Source of the DNA: Streptomyces sp. NBC_01353
Lineage (GTDB): Bacteria > Actinomycetota > Actinomycetes > Streptomycetales > Streptomycetaceae
Assembly: GCF_036237275.1 (NCBI RefSeq)
Contig: NZ_CP108352.1
Location: 4,712,001 to 4,776,000, forward strand
Direction: 5' to 3'
Length of the DNA stretch: 64,000 nucleotides
Part shown: positions 16,759 through 24,609 of the stretch, one piece after another
How the letters are laid out: each line of letters opens with the position of its first letter
Numbering within the stretch: the first letter of the stretch is position 1
Made by a program: the position numbers and the translations under genes
The notes under the pieces: model-generated
Database searches by the model: none
Told to the model about the DNA's origin: nothing
The model's input: only the letters and a program-made list of their open reading frames with translations

Positions 16759-17936
16759 GCACCGGGGCGCCCATGGGCGGTGCGGGTGGCGGTGCGGGGC
16801 TTCTGGAGGCCGTGCGGCAGCGGCTCGCGGAGAGCGGCGCCGAGCCGACGCCCGCACGGGTCGCGGCTGCGCTGCGGGCCCAGGGGCGGCTGCTCGGAGA
16901 CGCGGAAGTTCTGGGTGCGGCCGAGGCCTTGCGGTGCGAACTGGTCGGCACAGGCCCGCTGGAACCGTTGCTCGCCGATCCCGCCGTCACCGATGTGCTC
17001 GTCTCCGCACCCGACCGGGTCTGGGTCGACCGGGGCGCCGGTCTCGAACTCACCGAGGTCCGCTTCGCGGACGCGCCGTCCGTACGCCGCCTGGCGCAGC
17101 GGCTCGCGGCGGTGGCCGGCAGGCGCCTGGACGACGCCCGGCCCTGGGTGGATGCCCGTCTGCCCGACGGGACCCGGATGCACGCCGTGCTCCCGCCGGT
17201 GGCGGTCGGCTCGACCTGTCTGTCGCTGCGGGTGGTGCGGCCGCGGGCCTTCTCCGTGGGGGAGTTGACCGCGGCGGGCACGGTCCCGCCGGGCGGGGAG
17301 CGGATCCTGCGGGCGCTGATCGAGGCCCGGGTCTCCTATCTGATCTCCGGCGGTACGGGTTCGGGAAAGACGACGCTCCTGTCCACGCTGCTCGGTCTGG
17401 TCGGTGAGCGGGAGCGGATCGTCCTGGCCGAGGACTCGGCCGAACTGCGGCCCGACCATCCGCATGTGGTCCGCCTGGAGGCGCGCCCGGCGAACCAGGA
17501 GGGCGCTGGTCTGGTGACCCTGCGGGACCTGGTCCGGCAGGCGCTGCGGATGCGGCCCGACCGGCTGGTGGTCGGCGAGGTCCGGGGCGGGGAGGCGGTC
17601 GATCTGCTGGCCGCCCTCAACACGGGCCATGAAGGCGGCTCGGGAACGCTGCACGCCAACACGGCGGCCGACGTGCCTGCCCGCCTCGAAGCCCTCGGGA
17701 CGGCCGCAGGCCTCGACCGGGCGGCGCTGCACAGCCAGTTGGGCGCGGGACTCTCGGCGGTGCTGCATCTCGTACGGGACCGGGCGGGGCGACGGCGGAT
17801 CGCTGAGATCCATGTCCTCGAGAGGGACCGGGAGGGGCTTGTGGTGACCGTGCCCGCGCTGCGTTGGGGAGCGGCCGGGTTCGAGCGGGATCGGGGCTGG
17901 GGGCGGCTGCGGTCGCTGATCGGGGGCGAGTGGTGA
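16755..17936 (+). CDS. tadA: Tad/Flp secretion ATPase TadA
   Basis: 393 residues, type II/IV secretion ATPase family. Walker A GGTGSGKTT, the Walker B region with GEVRGGEAVDLLAALNTGHEG, and the SGTLHAN His box are all present. It would power assembly of Flp-like fibres at the inner face of the membrane. It overlaps the genes on both sides (ATGA before, GTGA after), so expression is translationally coupled. Confidence 0.92.
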   Translation: MSTGAPMGGAGGGAGLLEAVRQRLAESGAEPTPARVAAALRAQGRLLGDAEVLGAAEALRCELVGTGPLEPLLADPAVTDVLVSAPDRVWVDRGAGLELTEVRFADAPSVRRLAQRLAAVAGRRLDDARPWVDARLPDGTRMHAVLPPVAVGSTCLSLRVVRPRAFSVGELTAAGTVPPGGERILRALIEARVSYLISGGTGSGKTTLLSTLLGLVGERERIVLAEDSAELRPDHPHVVRLEARPANQEGAGLVTLRDLVRQALRMRPDRLVVGEVRGGEAVDLLAALNTGHEGGSGTLHANTAADVPARLEALGTAAGLDRAALHSQLGAGLSAVLHLVRDRAGRRRIAEIHVLERDREGLVVTVPALRWGAAGFERDRGWGRLRSLIGGEW

Positions 17937-18832
17937 GTGGGGAGCAGTGGGCGCTGGCGCAGGGCGCGGCGGCGCTGTGCGCCGGGGCGGCGATCTGGCG
18001 GCTGGCCGAGCGGGAGAGAGGGTTGCGCAGGTCGCGGGTGGTGCTGGCGGGAGGGGGCGCTCTGGGGGCGCTCGGGGCCCTGGGGGCTTCGGGACGTGGG
18101 TTCGCATCGTTTCGGGCGGTGGGCGAGCGGTGGTGGGCCGTGGTGCGGGCGCGGCGGGCCTGGTTGTGTCTGCCCGTGGCCGCGGTCCTTGCGCTCATCG
18201 GGGAGTCACCGCTGCCGTTGGTTGCCGGGGCGCTCGCGGTGCCGCTGGTGGGGCGCACGCTGCGTGCGGCGGCGCTCCGCAAGGAGCGGGAGGCGCGGTC
18301 CGACGCGGTCGTGGCGCTGTGCGGCGTGGTCGCGGGTGAGCTGAGAGCCGGCCGACAGCCCCCGCAGGCGCTGCTCTTCGCGGTCGGGGCGACCAAGTCG
18401 CTCGGGCCGGCGGAGGAGGCGGAGGTCCTCGCGGCCGCCCGGTTCGGTGGGGACGTGGCGGGGGCGCTGCGACGGGCGGCGCGTCAGGACGGTGGAGACG
18501 GTCTGGCAGGCCTGGCGGCCTGCTGGCAGGTCGCGGTGGACGGCGGCGCGGGGCTGGCCGCGGGACTCGACCGACTGGAGGCCGCGCTCAGGGAGCACCG
18601 GGACCAGCGGGAGCGCCTGAGGGCCCAACTGGCCGGGGCCTGGGCGACGGTGACCGTCCTCGCGGTGCTCCCGGCGGTGGGGCTCGTGCTCGGTACAGCA
18701 CTGGGCGCGCGGCCGCTGCACGTGCTGCTGCACACGCCGGTGGGGTTCGGGTGTCTGACCGTCGGCGGCGCCCTGGAGGCGGCCGGTCTGTGGTGGGCGG
18801 CGCGGATCGTGAGAGGCGGGGAGCGGGCGTGA
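17933..18832 (+). CDS. TadB-like inner-membrane platform protein
   Basis: 299 residues with several transmembrane segments: one at the N-terminus, one near residues 80-105, and a pair in the last 80 residues. Between them is a type II secretion F-domain-like helical region. It starts at a GTG overlapping the tadA stop and ends overlapping tadC. Position and topology match the TadB half of the platform that TadA drives. Confidence 0.82.
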   Translation: MSGEQWALAQGAAALCAGAAIWRLAERERGLRRSRVVLAGGGALGALGALGASGRGFASFRAVGERWWAVVRARRAWLCLPVAAVLALIGESPLPLVAGALAVPLVGRTLRAAALRKEREARSDAVVALCGVVAGELRAGRQPPQALLFAVGATKSLGPAEEAEVLAAARFGGDVAGALRRAARQDGGDGLAGLAACWQVAVDGGAGLAAGLDRLEAALREHRDQRERLRAQLAGAWATVTVLAVLPAVGLVLGTALGARPLHVLLHTPVGFGCLTVGGALEAAGLWWAARIVRGGERA

Positions 18833-19629
18833 GCGGACCGATGGGACTGACGGGACTCGTGGGGCTGGATGAGTTCGTCCACAGGCTGGGGATGGTGACC
18901 GCAGTGGCCGGCCTGATCGTCTGGGCCGCCTGGACCGTGGCCGACCGGCGGCGTCAACGGCGCACGCGGAAGCGGATCGCGGACTTGCTGGACGCCGAGT
19001 TCGAGCGGCGAGGACGGCGCGCGATCGGGCTTCCGCCCTGGCTGCGCGGCTTGGTGGGGCCGCTCCTGGCGGCGGTCGTCGGCTGGGTGCTGATCGGTGG
19101 CCCGGCAGGCCTCCTGGCGGGCGGCGCTACCGGCTGGGGAGTACGACGCTTCCGTGTCCGTCGCGCCCCGGCGACGGCCGACGACGGGGCGGCCGTGCGG
19201 CAGCTCCCGCTCGCGGCCGATCTGTTGGCGGCCTGCGCGTCGGCCGGAGCGGGGCCCGGCGAGGCGGCGGAGGCGGTGGGCCGGTCGCTGGGCGGACCGA
19301 TCGGCGAGCGGCTGACCCGGACGGCGGCGGAGCTCCGCCTGGGCGGCGAACCGGCCGACGTGTGGCGGAGGTTCGGCGCGATACCCGGCGCCGAGGGCCT
19401 CGCCCGTTGCCTGGAACGGGCCGGCTCCTCCGGGGCGCCCGCCGCGGAGGCCGTCTCGAAACACGCGGCCGACCTGCGGGCGGAGCGCGCACGGAAGGCG
19501 GCGGCCCGGGCGCAGCGTGCGCAGGTGCTGATCACCGCGCCGGTGGGGCTCTGCTTCCTGCCCGCCTTCCTGGCGGTGGGGGTGGCTCCGGTGGTGATCG
19601 GCCTCGCCGGCGGCCTGCTGCGGCACTGA
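18829..19629 (+). CDS. TadC-like inner-membrane platform protein
   Basis: 266 residues with a type II secretion F-domain-like arrangement: an N-terminal transmembrane helix, a second hydrophobic pair around residues 75-105, a helical cytoplasmic domain, and a C-terminal hydrophobic segment. The GTG start overlaps the TadB-like stop (GTGA). Together with the preceding gene it forms the TadB/TadC platform. Confidence 0.82.
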   Translation: MSGPMGLTGLVGLDEFVHRLGMVTAVAGLIVWAAWTVADRRRQRRTRKRIADLLDAEFERRGRRAIGLPPWLRGLVGPLLAAVVGWVLIGGPAGLLAGGATGWGVRRFRVRRAPATADDGAAVRQLPLAADLLAACASAGAGPGEAAEAVGRSLGGPIGERLTRTAAELRLGGEPADVWRRFGAIPGAEGLARCLERAGSSGAPAAEAVSKHAADLRAERARKAAARAQRAQVLITAPVGLCFLPAFLAVGVAPVVIGLAGGLLRH

Positions 19630-19685
19630 TGGAACAGCGAGCACGAGCAACAGCACGAACACGACGACAGCACATGGGGGTTGGC

Positions 19686-19880
19686 ATGAAGAGGATCAGC
19701 GCGTGGTGGCGGGCCCGATGGGCGGCTCGGAGCGATGCGGGGATGACCACGTCCGAGTACGCGATGGGGACGATCGCGGCCGCGGCCTTCGCGACCGTGC
19801 TGTACAAGATCGTGACCAGTGGCGGGGTCTCAGGGGCGCTGGAGTCCGTGATCGGGAAGGCGCTCGATGCGCCGTTCTGA
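19686..19880 (+). CDS. Flp pilin-like small protein (DUF4244)
   Basis: 64 residues. A basic leader is followed by GMTTSEYAMGTIAAAAFATVL, which resembles the class III prepilin region: Gly before a helix with Glu at position 5. Small DUF4244 proteins sit in this position of actinobacterial Tad loci and are the likely fibre subunit. ATG 19686 has a GGGGG six bases upstream; an ATG four codons earlier is possible. Confidence 0.8.
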   Translation: MKRISAWWRARWAARSDAGMTTSEYAMGTIAAAAFATVLYKIVTSGGVSGALESVIGKALDAPF

Positions 19881-20226
19881 GGACCGGGGCGCGGTGACCG
19901 TGGAGGCGGCGATGGCCCTGCCGGCGCTGGTGGTGTTCACCATGGCCCTGGTCTGGGCGCTCGCCGCGGCGGCGGCGCAGATCCAGTGCGTGGACGCGGC
20001 GCGGGCCGGGGCGCGGGCGGTGGCCCGGTCGGAGCCGGTGGCCGGTGCCGAGGCGGCCGCCCGGGCGGCCGCGCCCGAGGGGGCCAGGGTCGGCGTCACC
20101 CGTTCGGGCGAGCTGTGGCGGGTGACGGTGGAGGTACCGGCCCCGGGCCCCGGCGGGATGGGGCTCACCCTGCGCGCCGGGGCGGCAGCGCTCGCCGAGG
20201 ACACGGTGGGGGTGACGGCGCCATGA
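19867..20226 (+). CDS. TadE-like pseudopilin
   Basis: 119 residues. A short basic leader ending in DRGAVTVEAAMALPALVVF gives the TadE signature: a prepilin-type cleavage region with Glu, then one hydrophobic helix. A small extracellular domain follows. The ATG lies inside the end of the pilin-like gene, and the stop overlaps the next start. Confidence 0.85.
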   Translation: MRRSEDRGAVTVEAAMALPALVVFTMALVWALAAAAAQIQCVDAARAGARAVARSEPVAGAEAAARAAAPEGARVGVTRSGELWRVTVEVPAPGPGGMGLTLRAGAAALAEDTVGVTAP

Positions 20227-20846
20227 GCGGGGCCGAGACGGGCTTGACCGGCAGGACGGGCGGGGGAGGGGTGAGCGGGGCTGGCAGGGCGGCCAGGACC
20301 CGCAGGGCGGCCAGGACGACCGGGACGACCGGGACGACCGGGACGACCGGGACGGCCAGGACGACCGGGACGGTCAGGACGACCGGGACGGGAGGGACGG
20401 GAGGGGCGAGTGGGGCCGGCGGGACCCGCAGGGCGGCCAGGGCGGCCAGGGCGGCCGTGACCGGCAGGACCCGCAGGGTGGCCGTCGGGCGGGGCGACCG
20501 GGGGATGGCGACGGTGTGGACCGCGTTCGCGGCCTGCGTCCTGTGTGTGGTGTTCGGGGCGGTGCTCGCGCTGGGGCAGGCGGTCGCGGCCCGGCATCGC
20601 GCGGGCGGGGCCGCGGACCTCGCGGCGCTCGCCGCGGCCGACCGGGCTCTGTGGGGCGAGGAGGCCGCCTGCGCGGCGGCGACCCGGGTGGCCGGTGCGC
20701 AGGGCGCGGCGGTGCTGCGGTGCTCCCTGCGGGGCGACATCGCGGACGTGACCGCGGCGGTGCGCCTGGGGCCGTATGCGCCGACGGTCAGGGCCCGGGC
20801 GGGGCCTCCTGAGGCTCTTCCGGGGCTTCCCGCAGCAGTTCCGTGA
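20223..20846 (+). CDS. TadG/Rv3654c-like protein with repeat-expanded N-terminus
   Basis: 207 residues. The conserved part starts near residue 95 with [20 protein letters not shown] and an [14 protein letters not shown] helix, as in TadG/Rv3654c-like Flp-locus proteins. The first about 90 residues are Thr/Gly/Arg/Ala repeats encoded by a 9-bp tandem array and would have to be cytoplasmic ahead of the membrane helix. The start overlaps the TadE-like stop (ATGA). An in-frame internal start at Met 95 would remove the whole repeat region. The 3' end overlaps the convergent helicase gene by 59 bases. Confidence 0.72.
   Translation: MSGAETGLTGRTGGGGVSGAGRAARTRRAARTTGTTGTTGTTGTARTTGTVRTTGTGGTGGASGAGGTRRAARAARAAVTGRTRRVAVGRGDRGMATVWTAFAACVLCVVFGAVLALGQAVAARHRAGGAADLAALAAADRALWGEEAACAAATRVAGAQGAAVLRCSLRGDIADVTAAVRLGPYAPTVRARAGPPEALPGLPAAVP
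20315..20404. repeat. 9-bp tandem repeat inside the TadG-like gene
   Basis: Ten consecutive 9-base units with consensus gacgaccgg. The first four are identical and later ones degenerate. In frame they encode Thr-Thr-Gly, so copy-number change keeps the reading frame and only alters the length of the low-complexity N-terminus. Confidence 0.85.
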
Positions 20847-23265
20847 GGAGGCGCACGGCGCCGCGCTTGTGGAGCGGGTCGTTGCCGTTGCCGCACTTGG
20901 GCGACTGGATGCAGGAGGGGCAGCCGGCCTCGCACTCGCAGGAGGCGATCGCCTCGCGCGTGGCCGAAAGCCACGCGCGGGCGGTGTGGAAGGCCCGCTC
21001 GGCGAAGCCGGCGCCACCCGGATGGCCGTCGTAGACGAAGACGGTGGGCAGCAGCGTGTCGGGGTGGAGCGGGACCGAGACCCCGCCGATGTCCCAGCGG
21101 TCGCAGGTGGCGAAGAGCGGCAGCATGCCGATCGAGGCGTGCTCGGCGGCGTGCAGTGCGCCCCCGAGGATCTCCGGATTGATCCGGGCCGCGTCCAGCT
21201 GGTCCTCGGTGACCGTCCACCACACGGCCCGGGTGCGCAGGGTGCGGGGCGGCAGGTCGAGCTTGGTCTCGCCGAGGACCTCGCCCGTGATGAGACGGCG
21301 GCGCAGGAAGGAGACGACCTGGTTGGTGACCTCGACGGAGCCGTAGCAGAGGCGGCCGGCTCCCCAGGGGATCTCGATGTCGGTGTCGAGGACGGAGATG
21401 GAGGTGGTGTCCCGGGCGGTGGTGGAGTACGGCGGACTGGCCTCCTCGACCAGGGCCACGGAGTCCTTCAGGTCGAGGGTCTTCACCAGGTAGGTGCGGC
21501 CCTGATGGAGGTGGACGGCGCCGTCGTGGACGGCGGTGTGGGAGGCGGCCTCGTCGACCGTGCCGAGGAGACGGCCGGTGGCGGCCTCCACGATCTGGAC
21601 GGGGCTGCCGCCCCCGCCACGGATGTCGGTCAGGTCGGCGGCCCGCTCACGCCGGGTCCAGTACCAGCCGGTGGAGCGCTTGCGCAGGAGGCCGGCGGCC
21701 TCCAGCTGGGGCAGCAGTTCGGGGACGGCCGGGCCGAAGAGCGCCAGGTCGGCGTCGGTCAGCGGGAGCTCCGCGGCGGCGGCGCACAGATGGGGGGCGA
21801 GGACGTACGGGTTGTCGGGGTCCAGGACCGTCGACTCGACCGGCTGCTGGAACAGGGCCTCGGGGTGGTGGACCAGGAAGGTGTCCAGCGGGTCGTCGCG
21901 GGCCACCAGGATTGCCAGGGCGCCCTCGCCGGAGCGGCCGGCGCGGCCCGCCTGCTGCCACAGGGAGGCCCGCGTGCCCGGGTAGCCGGCGATCACCACG
22001 GCGTCCAGGCCCGAGACGTCCACGCCCAGCTCCAGGGCGGTCGTGGCGGCCAGCCCGAGCAGCTCGCCCGAGTGCAGGGCGCGCTCCAGGGCGCGGCGCT
22101 CCTCGGGCAGGTAGCCACCACGGTAGGCGGCGACCCGGCGGGCGAGGGAGCGGTCGACCTCGGCGAGGCGTTCCTGGGCGATGACCGAGATCAGCTCGGC
22201 GCCGCGCCGGGAGCGGACGAAGGCGACCGAGCGGACGCCCTGGACGGTCAGGTCGGTCAGCAGGTCGGCGGTCTCGGCGGTGGCCGTGCGGCGCACCGGG
22301 GCGCCCTGCTCGCCGTGGAGCTCGGTCAGCGGCGGCTCCCAGAGGGCGAAGACCAGCTCGCCGTGCGGGGAGGCGTCGTCGGAGACCTCCGAGACCGGCA
22401 GGCCGGTCAGTCGGCCGGCGGCCAGGGCGGGCTGGGCAGAGGTGGCCGAGGCGAGGAGGAAGACGGGATCCGCGCCGTACCGGGCGCAGACACGCCGTAG
22501 CCGGCGCAGAACCTGGGCGACGTGGGAGCCGAAGACGCCCCGGTAGGTGTGGCACTCGTCGATCACGACGAAGCGCAGGGAGCGCAGGAAGGAGGACCAC
22601 CTGGGGTGGGACGGGAGTATGCCCCGGTGCAGCATGTCGGGATTGGTCAGCACGTAGTTCGCGTACTGGCGGACCCACTCGCGCTCCTCGACCGGCGTGT
22701 CGCCGTCGTAGACGGCGGGCCGGATCCGGTTGCCGAGCGGGGCGGCCAGCTCGCGTACGGCGCGGCGCTGGTCTGCGGCGAGGGCCTTGGTGGGCGCCAG
22801 GTACAGGGCGGTGGTGCCTCGGCCGTTCGCGGCCTCGGAGCCGTCCAGGAGCGTGGACAGGACGGGTGCGAGATAGGCCAGCGACTTGCCCGAGGCGGTG
22901 CCGGTCGAGATCACCACGGATTCGCCGTCCAGGGCGTGCTCGGCGGCCTCTGCCTGGTGGGCCCAGGGGTGCTCGATGCCCGCCGTCTGGATCGCGCCGA
23001 TCACTTCCGGCCGGATGCGATGAGGCCAGACGGCATGGCGACCCTCCCGGGCGGGCAAGTGCTCCGTATGAGTGATGCGCGCGGCCCGGCTCTCGCCCGA
23101 GGAGAGCCGGTCGAGGATCATGCCGGGAGAGGGGCGGCTGCCCTTGTCCCCGGCTGGTCGACTGGGGCGGTGATTCTTGGCCATCGGCATCGAGTGTGTC
23201 ACTGGCGTGACGGACAATGCTCCCAAGGCGTCGTGCATGGCTGCTGGTAAGTGATTGAATGCCAT
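20788..23265 (-). CDS. MrfA/Hrq1-like DEAD/DEAH-box helicase (DUF1998)
   Basis: About 825 residues. Helicase motifs: STGTASGKS (I), APTKAL (Ia), IDECH (II), LLASATS (III) and a QQAGRAGR motif VI. The C-terminal DUF1998 domain has the clustered cysteines CECEAGCPSCIQSPKC, the zinc site of MrfA/Hrq1 DNA repair helicases. A role in repair of bulky or crosslinked DNA is inferred from the family. The start is uncertain: ATG 23265 would put a rare TTA at codon 6, while ATG 23238 and 23184 avoid it. It is divergent from bldG. Confidence 0.85.
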   Translation of the reverse strand: MAFNHLPAAMHDALGALSVTPVTHSMPMAKNHRPSRPAGDKGSRPSPGMILDRLSSGESRAARITHTEHLPAREGRHAVWPHRIRPEVIGAIQTAGIEHPWAHQAEAAEHALDGESVVISTGTASGKSLAYLAPVLSTLLDGSEAANGRGTTALYLAPTKALAADQRRAVRELAAPLGNRIRPAVYDGDTPVEEREWVRQYANYVLTNPDMLHRGILPSHPRWSSFLRSLRFVVIDECHTYRGVFGSHVAQVLRRLRRVCARYGADPVFLLASATSAQPALAAGRLTGLPVSEVSDDASPHGELVFALWEPPLTELHGEQGAPVRRTATAETADLLTDLTVQGVRSVAFVRSRRGAELISVIAQERLAEVDRSLARRVAAYRGGYLPEERRALERALHSGELLGLAATTALELGVDVSGLDAVVIAGYPGTRASLWQQAGRAGRSGEGALAILVARDDPLDTFLVHHPEALFQQPVESTVLDPDNPYVLAPHLCAAAAELPLTDADLALFGPAVPELLPQLEAAGLLRKRSTGWYWTRRERAADLTDIRGGGGSPVQIVEAATGRLLGTVDEAASHTAVHDGAVHLHQGRTYLVKTLDLKDSVALVEEASPPYSTTARDTTSISVLDTDIEIPWGAGRLCYGSVEVTNQVVSFLRRRLITGEVLGETKLDLPPRTLRTRAVWWTVTEDQLDAARINPEILGGALHAAEHASIGMLPLFATCDRWDIGGVSVPLHPDTLLPTVFVYDGHPGGAGFAERAFHTARAWLSATREAIASCECEAGCPSCIQSPKCGNGNDPLHKRGAVRLLTELLREAPEEPQEAPPGP

Positions 23266-23343
23266 CGCGGCTGGCGATCCGTCCCCCGACTCCGCCGGGG
23301 AGACCGAGGGGCGACCGCTCGATAGCAAGGTGCTGGAGGATCC

Positions 23344-23697
23344 GTGGACCTGTCCCTGTCGACTCGCAATGTGTCCGGCCCGAGTGGCGACCGTACGGTC
23401 GTCGAGGTCGGTGGCGAGATTGATGTGTATACCGCGCCCAAGCTGCGCGAGCAGTTGGTCGAGTTGGTGAACGACGGCAGCTACCACCTGGTTGTCGACA
23501 TGGAGGGCGTGGACTTCCTCGACTCGACCGGCCTCGGCGTGCTGGTGGGCGGCCTGAAGCGCGTCCGCGCGCACGAGGGCTCGTTGCGCCTGGTCTGCAA
23601 CCAGGAGCGCATTCTGAAGATCTTCCGGATCACCGGTCTGACCAAGGTGTTCCCCATTCACACCACGGTCGACGAGGCCGTCAACGCCACCGACTGA
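23344..23697 (+). CDS. bldG: Anti-sigma factor antagonist BldG
   Basis: 117 residues, a STAS-domain anti-anti-sigma factor nearly identical to streptomycete BldG from memory ([35 protein letters not shown]). The Ser in DSTG is the phosphorylation site. There appear to be a few extra residues (VSGPSG) after the first strand. BldG controls aerial hyphae formation and antibiotic production by binding anti-sigma factors. GTG at 23344 is preceded by GGAGG. The downstream anti-sigma-type gene is co-oriented, as in S. coelicolor. Confidence 0.95.
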   Translation: MDLSLSTRNVSGPSGDRTVVEVGGEIDVYTAPKLREQLVELVNDGSYHLVVDMEGVDFLDSTGLGVLVGGLKRVRAHEGSLRLVCNQERILKIFRITGLTKVFPIHTTVDEAVNATD

Positions 23698-23789
23698 CGG
23701 CCGGCCGGCTACGGAAGAAGGAGTGGAGAGCCGGGCCGTACACGCCCGGTCCTCCGACCTGCCCGCCCATACGTTCCTAGGGGGACCGC

Positions 23790-24248
23790 ATGGCCACCGT
23801 TGAACTCCGCTTCAGCGCCCAACCCGAGCATGTCCGCACGGCCCGCCTCGTGGCGGCCGCGGTGGCGCGCCGGGCCGGGGTCGACGAGGCGGTCCTCGAC
23901 GAGGTCAGACTCGCCGTCGGCGAGGCGTGTTCCCGCGCCGTGGGGCTGCACCGCAGCAACGACGTCACCACCCCCGTCCGGGTCGTGCTGACCGAGGAGG
24001 AGAAGACGTTCTCCATCGAGGTCGGGGACGAGGTCCCGGGCGCGGGCGTGGCGGCGGCCGATGCCGCCGGTGTGCCCGGTGCGCGGGACGAGGCTCCGGC
24101 CGAGGAGTTCGACGACGCGGACGGTGAGGACGAGATGGGTCTCGCGGTGATCCGCGGGCTCGTCGACGACGTCGAGGTCCGAGCCGGCGAGGAGGGCGGG
24201 GTCATCAGGATGAGCTGGCCGACCACGCCTGCGGTCGCGCTCCCCTGA
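23790..24248 (+). CDS. RsbW-like anti-sigma factor / ATP-binding protein
   Basis: 152 residues, HATPase_c_2-type. The N-box region reads EVRLAVGEACSRAV, with the usual Asn of ExxxN replaced by Arg. A long acidic insertion (EEFDDADGEDE) precedes the G2-like MGLAVIRGLVDDVEV. It is the conserved partner encoded after bldG; in S. coelicolor the two are co-transcribed and interact. The altered N-box raises doubt about kinase activity, though binding could remain. ATG 23790 follows AGGGGGA. Confidence 0.85.
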   Translation: MATVELRFSAQPEHVRTARLVAAAVARRAGVDEAVLDEVRLAVGEACSRAVGLHRSNDVTTPVRVVLTEEEKTFSIEVGDEVPGAGVAAADAAGVPGARDEAPAEEFDDADGEDEMGLAVIRGLVDDVEVRAGEEGGVIRMSWPTTPAVALP

Positions 24249-24609
24249 GAGTTCTCCTGAGCCTCTCCGGAGGGCTCCCCTGAGCGTTCCCCTGGGCAGC
24301 GTCCGATGAGCATCCCTCCGAGCGCTCCCCACGGCCGTTCCCCGGGACTCTTCCCCCGAATGGCGTACCTCGAACGAATGGCGCACCTCGATCCTTCGAG
24401 ATCATGGCGAGATCATGAAAGAGGCCCTGCTGAGCAGGGCCTCTTTTCATTTCTCTAGATCATGGATCATGTGTAAATGCTTTTGCCCCATTACTTCTTT
24501 CGATGGGAAGATCGAGTCAATGGGGAATTCCGTTTGCGGCGCCCTGTTTTGATCAGGTTCTGCTCCCTACAATCCGTCCATCTTGAGCTCGCAACGTCAA
24601 GGAGGACGA
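24249..24609. other. Intergenic region between bldG operon and hppA
   Basis: About 360 bases. It contains degenerate ctcccctgag-like direct repeats just past the stop, a near-duplicate cgaacgaatggcgyacctcg around 24352-24390, the strong terminator at 24418-24447, and an AT-rich stretch (24450-24560) that probably holds the hppA promoter. No ORF was recognised. Confidence 0.5.
24418..24447 (+). terminator. Rho-independent terminator of the bldG operon
   Basis: A 13-bp perfect stem (aaagaggccctgc / gcagggcctcttt) with a 3-base loop, followed by a T run. It is flanked by A on the other side, so it could work in both directions. Confidence 0.9.
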
